Shown here piece after piece: positions 45,153-53,466 of a stretch of DNA of 64,000 nucleotides. The notes under the pieces were generated by a model. It saw nothing but the letters and a program-made list of their open reading frames with translations, was not told the DNA's origin and did no database searches. How positions within the stretch are numbered: the first letter of the stretch is position 1; each line of letters begins with the position of its first letter. Made by a program: the position numbers and the translations under genes. The stretch covers positions 1-64,000 of the forward strand of contig JADLFV010000046.1 of assembly GCA_020849625.1 (NCBI GenBank). Reading direction: 5' to 3'. This DNA comes from Phycisphaeraceae bacterium (GTDB lineage: Bacteria; Planctomycetota; Phycisphaerae; Phycisphaerales; Phycisphaeraceae).

Positions 45153-45413
45153 TCACTCTCCTTTCTCCAGTTCAAAATCGTTGACCCAAAGCTCGCCCAG
45201 ATCGTTGCGGTGCGGATCGAACCTGTCACTGATTACAGCGACCTGGTAGATCCAATTGTCGATGTCGGGATTCATGTGGCCGTCGAGCACAATGCCCATG
45301 CCAACGTCGTACGTGTCTCGCTTCTGCACGACGGCCCCGTCGACTTTGGTGAAAGCAGCGTCCGCTGCCATCATGCGGATGTTGACCACGTCGTACGTGT
45401 GGAACCGCTTCAT
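45153..45413 (-). CDS. Small hypothetical protein
   Basis: An 86-residue protein (FHTYDVVNIRMMAADAAFTK, YDVGMGIVLDGHMNPDIDNW, LGELWVNDFELEKGE). Acidic, probably a small beta-rich domain. Four-base gap from the HARE-HTH gene upstream. No family recognised. Confidence 0.5.
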   Translation of the reverse strand: MKRFHTYDVVNIRMMAADAAFTKVDGAVVQKRDTYDVGMGIVLDGHMNPDIDNWIYQVAVISDRFDPHRNDLGELWVNDFELEKGE

Positions 45414-45416
45414 CGT

Positions 45417-45878
45417 TCACGCCCCCTTCGCCAGGACGAACAGGCCTCGGTCGGTCTTCTGGAAGCGGGCACCTGCTCCTTTCTTATGGAGCTCGCGCAA
45501 AATCGAACTGTACAACGTGGCATGCGGGGTCTTGCCTTTGGGGCTGGACCATAACTCTTTGGCGGCTGCTTCTTCGACCATTTGCTTGCAGTTCATGGGC
45601 TCGTTGGCTTCGATAAGAACTTGAACAGCGGCGTCGATAAGACTCAGCTTCTTCGGCTTGAGCTGTTTCTTAGCGGGTTCTTGGGCAACCTTGGGAGCAG
45701 TTTGTTCTGCCTCGGTAGCAGGAGTCACAACTGGTGTGCTGGGCTTTTGCTCGTCGTGGGTGCCCTCGGCAAGCCGCTGCTTACGCTCCTTGGCGGTCAG
45801 TTTCTTACGGACCGGGGGGCGTGGCGCCTTGGCCGGGACTTTGACGTCCGCCTTCTTGGTAGTTTTCTTCTTGGTCAT
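45417..45878 (-). CDS. HARE-HTH domain protein with basic tail
   Basis: A 153-residue protein. The N-terminal ~75 residues are Lys/Pro/Ala-rich (KKKTTKKADVKVPAKAPRPP) and disordered, apt to bind nucleic acid. The C-terminal ~75 residues match a HARE-HTH winged helix: KLSLIDAAVQVLIEANEPMN, CKQMVEEAAAKELW, LYSSILRELHKKG, RGLFVLAK. HARE-HTH domains connect to DNA modification and restriction systems and to RNA polymerase delta. A nucleoid-like or regulatory role is likely. Confidence 0.75.
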   Translation of the reverse strand: MTKKKTTKKADVKVPAKAPRPPVRKKLTAKERKQRLAEGTHDEQKPSTPVVTPATEAEQTAPKVAQEPAKKQLKPKKLSLIDAAVQVLIEANEPMNCKQMVEEAAAKELWSSPKGKTPHATLYSSILRELHKKGAGARFQKTDRGLFVLAKGA

Positions 45879-45922
45879 GATGTCGCTCCTATGAAAAAGG
45901 TGAACGGTTATCCCGCCATTGG

Positions 45923-46141
45923 TTAGTTGACGGGAATGGTAACGATGCGTCCTTTGTGGTCATGCAGATAGGCGAACTCAACGCCAGCCGCTTGCAGGCG
46001 GTCGGCTTCCCGCTGCTCGACGACCAAGTAGAGGCCGTCCACGTAGACGGCTTCGCCACGCCCACTGGCGTCGGTGTACTGGATCGCCTCGTGGGCGTTG
46101 GGGAACTCCGTGGCTTTAATTTCGATGTTGCGTCGTGTCAT
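45923..46141 (-). CDS. Small hypothetical protein
   Basis: A 72-residue protein from the ATG at 46141, preceded by AAGGAC. It contains IEIKATEFPNAHEAIQYTDA, YVDGLYLVVEQREADRLQAA and GRIVTIPVN, suggesting a small alpha/beta domain. The upstream gene ends 11 bases before. Unknown function. Confidence 0.5.
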   Translation of the reverse strand: MTRRNIEIKATEFPNAHEAIQYTDASGRGEAVYVDGLYLVVEQREADRLQAAGVEFAYLHDHKGRIVTIPVN

Positions 46142-46152
46142 TGGATGTCCTT

Positions 46153-46425
46153 TCACCGCGTGACGGCGTAGTAGATGTCGGGCGGAATCTGATCGCGGAC
46201 GATGGTGTCGAGGTCGTCGATCGCCTTGCGGGCCGCTCGGTAATCCCGCCGTCCAAGCAGGTTCAAAATCTTCTGCAGGTCCTGTACGTCCTCAGCGTAT
46301 AAACTGGCCAGTTCGATATCCCCGCTGCGTTGGCATTCATGACCCAGCTTCTGCCAGCGTGTGATGTTGTCGCGGAACAGTTTGAGGTCCGAAGGTTCAA
46401 GTCGGATGGTGCTGTCGTCTTCCAT
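46153..46425 (-). CDS. Small helical hypothetical protein
   Basis: A 90-residue, all-helical protein (SDLKLFRDNITRWQKLGHEC, LASLYAEDVQDLQKILNLLG, AARKAIDDLDTIVRDQIPPD). First gene of the 46425-44562 run. No family recognised. Confidence 0.5.
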   Translation of the reverse strand: MEDDSTIRLEPSDLKLFRDNITRWQKLGHECQRSGDIELASLYAEDVQDLQKILNLLGRRDYRAARKAIDDLDTIVRDQIPPDIYYAVTR

Positions 46426-46751
46426 GTATGAATGTCCTATGCGGTATCAAGGCTGTTAACGTTCATAAAGGTTTCGCCTGTCGGGGACCATATGAGCCAT
46501 AGCTTCGCGGAAGAATCAAGGGGCAATTGAGAGCTTGTGCGAATATAGATATGAAGGTGCTACGCGCTTACGAAAACCCTCGGAAGTTGCCCCTTATGGC
46601 CGCCACGGTCGCTAAAAAGCAGCCCGGTGGCTTGACATGTCCTACCCCATCTATGACAATCATTCCACCCTCGATTTGTCTTGTCGCGATCGTGCCCTTG
46701 AGCGGGGGGCAAGAGAACAAGCGAAGCACTTCAGCTTACCCACAGGGTTAG
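46426..46751. other. Divergent intergenic region before the SIR2-TPR gene
   Basis: The region between divergent promoters. It has one open + frame (46527-46751) that abuts the SIR2 gene but has no coding character or ribosome site. The CAAGGGGCAATTG region (46519) is not clearly a promoter. Nothing else supported. Confidence 0.4.
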
Positions 46752-48518
46752 GTGATGGGACAATTACTTGATATCAAGCAAGGTGTCTGCGAGATTAGCA
46801 GTAAGCTACAACAAGGAAACCTGATTTTCTTTACCGGCTCGGCTATCTCCCAATTTCATCCGAGCGCGATACCCACCGGGCGGAGACTCAAAGCGGCTCT
46901 CATTTCTGGATTATTTGACTCCCTGAGTGACACACGCGTCAAATCCTTAGTAAAGCAACGCGTCGGACTTCGCAGGATATCATCGTTGCCCTTTGAATTG
47001 GCGATGGAACGTATCCACGAGTGCCTCAGTACTTACTTTTTTAGCATATTCCATTTCATGAATGACCGAGATTGCAATTCGGTTCACCTTGCTTTAGCAC
47101 GACTGCTGCGCTTTACCTCATCAAGAACAATTCTCACTACCAACTTTGACTGCTTATTGGAATCAGCACTGAAGAGGCTCCACAACCAGCCGATTGTGCA
47201 ACATAACGAGTTAAGGAAGATATCTAACTACAAAGTATTCAAACTACACGGAAGCATTGATGATTTCAGTTCAATTTCAGCTACGTTGGCCTCAGTTGGT
47301 CGCGGAATGCCAAGACATATTAGTCGACGCCTCTCCCAACTCTTGTCGACTCATGATATATGCTTTATTGGCTACAGTGGCAGCGACATCGATCTTATGC
47401 CTTTTATCAAAACTTGTGCTAAGCGGCGCATATTTTGGCTATTACAATCAAAAAGAGAGCTTGTCCACATTAATGACTTTATACGTGAACTGAATCCGTG
47501 CTACATAACTGGTGATCTGCGGTCGTTTGTATTAAAACTTCAACACACCATTCTTAAGTCTCGAGCTGTTGAACAACCCAAATCTTCATCGCTACCTTAT
47601 ACACAACTGCATCTGTCCAAATGGTGGAAAATATCCGTGCCTCTAAGAATGCGTCTCTACGTACTGGCCTTACTCTACAAACAGTGTGCCATGTGGCATC
47701 AGTCAGGCGAGGTCTTTGCGGCGATTGAACGTAGTCTGCCTCCAATAAAGTCAATGAAATCACGTTTAATGCGAGCGTCACTTTATGGGAAGTGGGCTGA
47801 TGTAGAATATCGGCGCAGGCGATTAAAAGCCGCAGATAACTTATGGGATAGAGGTTTACAGTCAATAAAAGGCGTAAGAGGAAGAACGGCACAACTGTTT
47901 CGCGGTCACCTCCTTAACGACATGGGTGCTGCCTATTATAAGAGGGGTATGTTTTCTGATGCACAACGGTACTTGCTTCAAGCCAAAGATATTGGGGACT
48001 CTTGCTCGTCAAAGTTATACAAGGATAATATTCCAGAGCTGCGAGGTAACAATTTTGACAACCTGGGACTTGTCGCTTATGCAACGGGGAGTTTGGATGA
48101 AGCTGAAAGTCATTTTCAAAAGGCAATATGTGAATTCACAAAGTCAGGCAATGTGGTCATGAAGGCTGTGTCTACGATTGGCTTGGTCATGGTTTATACG
48201 CGGCAAGGTCGAAATGAGGCAATTCAACAAGCCGAGAATGCCTGGAATATCATAGAAGCATTTGGAACGCTTGAGCAACGAGCCGTGACAGCCTGTGACC
48301 GCGGTTGGATATATTATTATTGTGGTAATATCGATCAAGCCATCCTGTGGTTTAAATGTGCTATTACCTATGCTGTAAAGTCAAGAGAACCATTGATCGC
48401 AACGGAAGCTTCCACGCAGACTATTTCTCTGACTCGCCAGCGATTTCCTTTTTCTAATACTGAACGGGATTTTCTTCGTGGAATTGCCTTGAAGTCACGC
48501 GTAAATAGGCAGGCGTGA
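46752..48518 (+). CDS. SIR2-domain protein with TPR C-terminus
   Basis: A 588-residue protein (GTG 46752 or ATG 46755). SIR2-like NAD-binding motifs: LIFFTGSAISQFHPSAIPTG (GAGxS equivalent), ILTTNFDCLLE, VFKLHGSID with the catalytic His, and FIGYSGSDIDLMPFI. The C-terminal ~300 residues are TPR-like (MGAAYYKRGMFSDAQRYLLQ, NLGLVAYATGSLDEAESHFQ). SIR2-domain effectors deplete NAD+ in several phage-defence systems; TPRs probably act as sensor or scaffold. It lies convergent to the HerA operon, and SIR2 with HerA is a known defence pairing, but here they are on opposite strands. Confidence 0.8.
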   Translation: MMGQLLDIKQGVCEISSKLQQGNLIFFTGSAISQFHPSAIPTGRRLKAALISGLFDSLSDTRVKSLVKQRVGLRRISSLPFELAMERIHECLSTYFFSIFHFMNDRDCNSVHLALARLLRFTSSRTILTTNFDCLLESALKRLHNQPIVQHNELRKISNYKVFKLHGSIDDFSSISATLASVGRGMPRHISRRLSQLLSTHDICFIGYSGSDIDLMPFIKTCAKRRIFWLLQSKRELVHINDFIRELNPCYITGDLRSFVLKLQHTILKSRAVEQPKSSSLPYTQLHLSKWWKISVPLRMRLYVLALLYKQCAMWHQSGEVFAAIERSLPPIKSMKSRLMRASLYGKWADVEYRRRRLKAADNLWDRGLQSIKGVRGRTAQLFRGHLLNDMGAAYYKRGMFSDAQRYLLQAKDIGDSCSSKLYKDNIPELRGNNFDNLGLVAYATGSLDEAESHFQKAICEFTKSGNVVMKAVSTIGLVMVYTRQGRNEAIQQAENAWNIIEAFGTLEQRAVTACDRGWIYYYCGNIDQAILWFKCAITYAVKSREPLIATEASTQTISLTRQRFPFSNTERDFLRGIALKSRVNRQA

Positions 48519-48713
48519 TTGAGGTAGCCTCGCTATCTGTAGATATTCGGGTATATATTTATTTGGTATGGGAATGTATTTTACTCTTGGATCATCCATC
48601 AGTTGCAGCATCCTCTCTTCAATCTTCTGATCCGCTGATGCTCTTGCTTCTGGTAGTCGCACGTTGAAGGATATCGCCACCTTGACTGTTCTGTGAGCTT
48701 TTCTCTTCCGCAT
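48495..48713 (-). CDS. Small hypothetical protein, tail of the HerA operon
   Basis: A 72-residue protein: MRKRKAHRTVKVAISFNVRL, EARASADQKIEERMLQLMDD, PRVKYIPIPNKYIP. Coding-like, overlapping the SIR2 gene end by 24 bases and the previous minus-strand ORF. No family recognised. Confidence 0.45.
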   Translation of the reverse strand: MRKRKAHRTVKVAISFNVRLPEARASADQKIEERMLQLMDDPRVKYIPIPNKYIPEYLQIARLPQSRLPIYA

Positions 48714-48897
48714 TGTTACAATAGACTTTATGCATACTTAAACTTTGCGTTTGCCCCTCAATAAAAGATAATTCCGCGACAACGGTCGCTTCCCTCCCAT
48801 CTACCATCCTTCCTGGAGGATGTCGGGCAAAGGGCAGGGCTTTCATTGCAGAGGGCGCGTTCGGTCTCCGATAAATCTCATACCGTACCGTCTTCAT
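48619..48897 (-). CDS. Hypothetical protein overlapping the HerA 3' end
   Basis: From the ATG at 48897, inside the last codons of the HerA gene, a 92-residue product: MKTVRYEIYRRPNAPSAMKA, GRMVDGREATVVAELSFIEG. Weak ribosome site. It may be the next coupled gene or a chance frame; its end overlaps the 48495-48713 frame by 95 bases, so at most one of the two is translated over that part. Confidence 0.35.
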   Translation of the reverse strand: MKTVRYEIYRRPNAPSAMKALPFARHPPGRMVDGREATVVAELSFIEGQTQSLSMHKVYCNNAEEKSSQNSQGGDILQRATTRSKSISGSED

Positions 48898-50890
48898 TGT
48901 GCTCGGGTTCCACATCGAGATGGCGTACCCCTTCACCCCGCATCGCAACGATGACACGGCGTTTGATCATCAACCCCGCAGCAGCCAATTGTTTCTGAAT
49001 TTTGGCCAGTGCCGTCGTATCCGTGGCCACGACAACGACTCGATCGAAGCCCGAGCGGAGACCGTGTTTCACGTTGGCGACGACGTCAGAGTTGCCTGTC
49101 TCGATCTCCACGCCGATTTGTTTGTGGTCGCGTACCGCAAGCACGTCGACACGGCCGCCAGCGCGTGGAGCCTCGAGTTGCACTTTGTATCCCCGGTCGG
49201 CCAGTTGCCGGGCATACCAACGTTTCCAGTATGAATGCGCCAAAGATTCACGCGGCGTTACGCCTTCCTCCAATCCCAACGCGATACGACCTTGCGGAGA
49301 GAGACGCAGCAGCCTTTTGTGGGTATTGCCGACGGGGATCGTCTGGGCCTCCAGCCAGCCCTGGCGCAGCAGCGTCTGCTGGACACGGCTCGCCTTGCTG
49401 CCGCCCCACTTCAAGCGTTGCCGTCGCTGCTGCACGCCATCATCAGGATGGGCGATGACGTCCTCCAAAAACGCCATCGCATCCCCGTTCAAAACCTGAT
49501 CCGCCGCCGGAAACCCCCGGAAGGTGCCAACATCGTGCGGCACAGCCGACGTAGGGGCGGAACGTGCGGGGCCAGTTGGCGGGTTTTTGAGATAATCCCG
49601 CAGCTTTTCGTCGGTCATCGCGCCCTTTGCAATGTCCATCTGCGGAATGCGGATCAAAAAGGGCTGATGCCAGCGATCCTGCAGCTTGACGATGCCGTGC
49701 CCCACGGGCAGCATGGCCAGATAGCGCTTCTCCGCCGGCTCCAGGCCGCAGAGACCCGCTGCCATGTTGACGTCGCTGGGGTGCTTCTGACTCAGGAAGA
49801 TGCTGGCAAAGCTGTTGCCCGTCGCGGCCGGCGAGATCAGATGGCAGTTCTGATCACTTAGAATTACTGCGACACCCAGTTCCCGAAACTGCCTGAGCAG
49901 CGACTCGAGCAGCGGCTCCCTGGCCCGCCCGGGCTGGCGATAGAGCACATGGTGCGCCTCGTCCAGACATATAGCAAGGTCCAATCGCTCCCGCACCGGC
50001 GCAGCCAGCTTTACGTAATAAAGCCACAAGCAGATCAGCGGGATGAGGAACCGCTTGGCGCTGCTGGCTAACCCGTTCAACTCGATGATAGTGTTCTCGT
50101 GAAGCAACGTGCGCAACTGCTCGGCCTGGGTCACACGGTCGTGGCAGGCGATGTCAGTGAAGCGTACGCTCTGCAACGCTCTCATCGCCGAAACCTTCCA
50201 GCCACGGACACGCCCCGTATCTGGCATGTTCTCCACCTGGTCGATGACCTGTTGCGTAGTCGGCGTCGTGATGCCTGATTCCTGCAACGCGGCCAGCGCA
50301 CGATGAAGAATAGACCGGGCACCGTCACCGAGGGTGTAAGCTTCGGCCAGCGTGTCCACGAGATGAGTGATGTAAACGTTCGACTCCAAACCTGGGGGCG
50401 CGATGAACGGGTTGAAAGGGAATGGCGAGATGCGCCTTCCTGGTGTGAACACATTGACTCGTTGGAATTGTTTCATCCGGGAACCAAGTATGTGGCGACC
50501 GGTGCGTTTCCAATCGAAGAGTACCCAGACGACTCTGTGAGATTCAAGTTGGCTGAGCAGGTGGAAAATCAGATTGGTCTTACCACTGCCAGACCTGCCA
50601 AAGATGGAGAGTCCCTGCAGCAACTCCGCCTCATACAATCCAAACGGCCACTTATCCTTTTCATACACCACTGTCCCCAGATGTAATGGACCTCGGGCAA
50701 CCCCTTCCGGGGGCAGGGAGAGCAGAATGCGGCGTTCGACATCGCCGAACTGGCGTCGGCCTTCATGGATGATCTGGCGATCGATAAGGGATTTGAATTC
50801 CGCGTCGGTGGTCTGCCTCACGGTCAGCCAATGCTCAACCTGCTGCGGCATCAGTGGCCGCAGCTTACGGGCCAGGGTTTCAACGTCCAT
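48878..50890 (-). CDS. HerA-like ATPase with winged-helix and restriction-endonuclease-like domain
   Basis: A 670-residue protein. HerA/FtsK ATPase core: GLSIFGRSGSGKTNL (Walker A 98-105), VVWVLFDWKRTG, DLAICLDEAHHVL (Walker B 305-312) and AVILSDQNCHLISPAATGNS. A winged-helix linker lies at about 480-540. The C-terminal domain (560-660) has GRVDVLAVRDHKQIGVEIETGN, with Asp 582 and Glu 595 placed as in PD-(D/E)XK folds, but Glu in place of the Lys of ExK. It overlaps the upstream coiled-coil gene by 11 bases in an operon with two DNA methyltransferases, so it is the likely DNA motor or effector of a restriction-like system. Same plan as the split pair at 17589-19612. Confidence 0.8.
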   Translation of the reverse strand: MDVETLARKLRPLMPQQVEHWLTVRQTTDAEFKSLIDRQIIHEGRRQFGDVERRILLSLPPEGVARGPLHLGTVVYEKDKWPFGLYEAELLQGLSIFGRSGSGKTNLIFHLLSQLESHRVVWVLFDWKRTGRHILGSRMKQFQRVNVFTPGRRISPFPFNPFIAPPGLESNVYITHLVDTLAEAYTLGDGARSILHRALAALQESGITTPTTQQVIDQVENMPDTGRVRGWKVSAMRALQSVRFTDIACHDRVTQAEQLRTLLHENTIIELNGLASSAKRFLIPLICLWLYYVKLAAPVRERLDLAICLDEAHHVLYRQPGRAREPLLESLLRQFRELGVAVILSDQNCHLISPAATGNSFASIFLSQKHPSDVNMAAGLCGLEPAEKRYLAMLPVGHGIVKLQDRWHQPFLIRIPQMDIAKGAMTDEKLRDYLKNPPTGPARSAPTSAVPHDVGTFRGFPAADQVLNGDAMAFLEDVIAHPDDGVQQRRQRLKWGGSKASRVQQTLLRQGWLEAQTIPVGNTHKRLLRLSPQGRIALGLEEGVTPRESLAHSYWKRWYARQLADRGYKVQLEAPRAGGRVDVLAVRDHKQIGVEIETGNSDVVANVKHGLRSGFDRVVVVATDTTALAKIQKQLAAAGLMIKRRVIVAMRGEGVRHLDVEPEHNEDGTV

Positions 50891-51320
50891 CTTCCCTCGG
50901 TGCCAGATAACGATGCTTGTTCAGCAGGGACATCAGGTGTTCATGCAGGGTCCGTAGCTGTTCATCTTCTATCAGTGCAAGGCGGCGGCGCTCCCTTTCA
51001 ATGTCGCTCAATCGGTCTTTTAATCGTCGGCGGTGTTCCTGGTACGGCTGCGGCGGGTAACGTGGACGGTCTAGTCGCATCAGTTCGGTGTCCAAGTAAC
51101 ATTCCTGCCGCAGCAAACCACGACGCAGGTTTTCATGTAGTGTGCGCGTGCGGTCCAACTCGGCCAGCGTCAAACCGATCTCGCGCTCGAGCCCGGACGA
51201 CAGGTCAAGACCCCAGAGCCGGTCCTCACTGCGGGGGATAGCGGCGCGTGCATGGGACTCCAAAATTTGCCAGAACGTCGGTTTGACTTCCGGGGTGATC
51301 TCGACGATACGCGGACTCAT
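50880..51320 (-). CDS. Coiled-coil protein of the methyltransferase/HerA operon
   Basis: A 146-residue protein: EITPEVKPTFWQILESHARA, GLEREIGLTLAELDRTRTLH, RLKDRLSDIERERRRLALIE, LHEHLMSLLNKHRYL. Long charged helices predict a coiled coil. Start overlaps the methyltransferase stop by four bases. Probably a structural subunit linking the methylase or HerA components. No family recognised. Confidence 0.6.
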   Translation of the reverse strand: MSPRIVEITPEVKPTFWQILESHARAAIPRSEDRLWGLDLSSGLEREIGLTLAELDRTRTLHENLRRGLLRQECYLDTELMRLDRPRYPPQPYQEHRRRLKDRLSDIERERRRLALIEDEQLRTLHEHLMSLLNKHRYLAPREDGR

Positions 51321-52075
51321 GGACTGTTCACCCCTGTCCTTTCTTGGCGCATCTGTGTTTCGTTGCTGATGCTGCCCAGTCGCTCCTCAGCCATGCGTAT
51401 GTAAGTCGGCTCAAGTTCGAACCCCACGTAGCGCCGGTCCAGGGTTTTGGACGCGACGGCCGTTGTGCCGCTGCCCATGAACGGGTCCAACACCAGGTCG
51501 CCTGGATGGGAACTGACCCGAATGAGACGCTGGATGAAGGCGAGGGGTTTTTCTGTCGGGTGCGATGTATACCTATCGCTGGTTGAGTAGGCGAATGTGT
51601 TGACACATTCGGCCTGAGACAGGAAGTTGAAGGTGGAGCCGGTCTTGCCTTTGGTCAGAAAGGCGCACAACTCGAAACCCCGACGCCACGCATTCTTGTA
51701 GATCGAAGGCTGCGGTGCCTTCTTGAGTATGGCCAGCAGGTTACGCAGTCGGAACCCCCGCTGCACCGCCTTGCGGGCAAAATACCCCACCTGCTCCTCA
51801 GCCAAGAACATATATAAGGATCCGCCCGGCTTGAGCACCCGGTGGCACTCGCTGATCAATCGCAGGATGAACACGTCGTAGTCGAAGGGATGGAATGTAT
51901 CCCAACTGCCCCAGGCCTCCTGTGTGGACATGATGCGTCCCTGGCGGATCGTCTTCATATTGCGGCTGGCGATTCCGTAGGGCGGATCGGTCACAATCAG
52001 ATCGACCGATTCGTTTTTGAGCTTGGCGAGTCCCTCGAACGCGTCCATGTGGTGGATGCGGTTGAGTTCCAGCAT
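51317..52075 (-). CDS. DNA methyltransferase (beta-class, N4/N6 amino type)
   Basis: A 252-residue methyltransferase. Catalytic motif IV DLIVTDPPYGIAS (about 28-40) precedes the AdoMet motif LVLDPFMGSGTTAVASKTLD near the C-terminus, with RRYVGFELEPTYI. This is the beta-class order of site-specific amino-methyltransferases. A target-recognition region lies in the middle (FRLRNLLAILKKAPQPSIYK). Start and preceding stop share one base (TGATG), giving tight coupling. Confidence 0.9.
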   Translation of the reverse strand: MLELNRIHHMDAFEGLAKLKNESVDLIVTDPPYGIASRNMKTIRQGRIMSTQEAWGSWDTFHPFDYDVFILRLISECHRVLKPGGSLYMFLAEEQVGYFARKAVQRGFRLRNLLAILKKAPQPSIYKNAWRRGFELCAFLTKGKTGSTFNFLSQAECVNTFAYSTSDRYTSHPTEKPLAFIQRLIRVSSHPGDLVLDPFMGSGTTAVASKTLDRRYVGFELEPTYIRMAEERLGSISNETQMRQERTGVNSP

Positions 52076-53466
52076 CAGGCCGCGACAGCCTCCTTACCGT
52101 CGTGTTCGTCCAACCTGGCGAGTCGTCGCTCAGCCATGGACACAAATTCAGGATTGATTTCAAATCCGATGAAATCACGCCCTAGTTTGCGGGCGACCAC
52201 CGCCGTGGTACCAGCGCCCATGAAGGGATCAAGCACCAAGGCTTTGCGGTATCCGCTATTGCACTGACAACCGCCTGTCCACTTCGCAGTCTCCGTCGCT
52301 CCCTTTCCTAACTTCCGTGGGGTGGGTAGGAATGTTTGGGGTTGGCCACAACTGTTACAGACCAACAATGGGGTGGTCTTGATGGGGCGTTCCACCAGGG
52401 CCTCGGGGAACATAGCGGGATGGAACACATGGTGCGATCCCGTTGCAATCGACCAATAATCCTCGTTCGTTCCCAGTGCGTATTTGCGTTCATGTGTATG
52501 TTCATGTCCCGACTTACTCGCCCATCCCCGGACGCTATCCGTTGCAACCTTCCGCGACTGCTGCGGCGAAACCCACATGACATCACCTGGGTTCTTTCCT
52601 TTGGGATGCCCGCCGAGCATTGAACCGCCGAGGCCCAGCTCTGCGAATTTCCCCTTAAACCGCTGGCGGCCTGCCATCATGCGTCGATAGTCACGCTCAG
52701 CCTGCGGTGTGCCGCGTTTATGCGGCTGACGCACTGCGTCGAGGTCAAAGTAATACCGTTTCGACTTGACAAACAGGAGCAGGTATTCCCAGGAATTGGT
52801 GAATCGGTCGCGGGCTGAGTTGGGGATGTGATTGGGCTTGTGCCAGATGATCTTGTTGCGCAGCGTCCAACCACGCTCGACCATGCCGAGCATGAAACGT
52901 TCAGGGACACCCACCAAGCACTTGTCCCAGCGACCTCGGCAGTGACCGACAGCCTGCAGATAGGAAAGATCATCCTTCAGGATAGAGGTCTTGCCTTTGC
53001 GGCGTGCGGCGTAGTGCGCTGTGGTCGAGCAGCCCCCGTATGTGTCGCCCAAGTTGACCCAGCATGTACCGTGGGGTTTGAGGACACGCTTCACCTCGTC
53101 GAAGATATCAAGCAGGTGCTTGACGAACATAGCAAAATTCGGCTCCATGCCAAGCTGGCCGCGCCACGCTCCGCACTGGCCGCAGATGTGACTGTGTGTC
53201 TCGAAGTGCCCCAATCCTTTTTGGTCACGGGATATCTTGGCACGACGCGTCCCCCCGGTCCGTCGTTTGATCAAGTGCCCCCAAGGCTCCCTACAGCTAA
53301 AGTCGTGCTCGCAGGTTGGGTTGCCGTCCCAGATCATGGTGGTGGACTCGCCATAATCCCGAAGGCTCCAATACGGAGGCGAGGTAACAACCACGTCGAC
53401 GCTGTTGTTCGGTAACTGTTGCAAGCCTTCCAGCGCGCCCATACAGTGGACCGTGTTTAGCTTCAT
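52075..53466 (-). CDS. DNA methyltransferase with zinc-ribbon-like inserts
   Basis: A 463-residue methyltransferase. VDVVVTSPPYWSLRDYG (motif IV SPPY, typical of N4-cytosine/N6-adenine beta enzymes) lies at about 24-40; LVLDPFMGAGTTAVVARKLG and FIGFEINPEFVSMAERRLAR lie near the end. Two Cys pairs (CGQCGAW and CNSCGQPQTF, with CEHDFSCREP) may form zinc ribbons. ERGWTLRNKIIWHKPNHIPN is a family-typical stretch. It overlaps the regulator gene upstream by four bases. Two methylases with different recognition in one operon would protect host DNA. Confidence 0.9.
   Translation of the reverse strand: MKLNTVHCMGALEGLQQLPNNSVDVVVTSPPYWSLRDYGESTTMIWDGNPTCEHDFSCREPWGHLIKRRTGGTRRAKISRDQKGLGHFETHSHICGQCGAWRGQLGMEPNFAMFVKHLLDIFDEVKRVLKPHGTCWVNLGDTYGGCSTTAHYAARRKGKTSILKDDLSYLQAVGHCRGRWDKCLVGVPERFMLGMVERGWTLRNKIIWHKPNHIPNSARDRFTNSWEYLLLFVKSKRYYFDLDAVRQPHKRGTPQAERDYRRMMAGRQRFKGKFAELGLGGSMLGGHPKGKNPGDVMWVSPQQSRKVATDSVRGWASKSGHEHTHERKYALGTNEDYWSIATGSHHVFHPAMFPEALVERPIKTTPLLVCNSCGQPQTFLPTPRKLGKGATETAKWTGGCQCNSGYRKALVLDPFMGAGTTAVVARKLGRDFIGFEINPEFVSMAERRLARLDEHDGKEAVAA

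Noticed and set aside
46527-46751. Small + frame ending at the SIR2-TPR start
   Set aside because: Its stop abuts the next start by chance; the product lacks coding character and has no ribosome site.
52075-53466. Reading the Cys-rich methyltransferase as a C5-cytosine enzyme
   Set aside because: The catalytic motif is SPPY and motif order is beta-class amino-methyltransferase; no PCQ motif is present.
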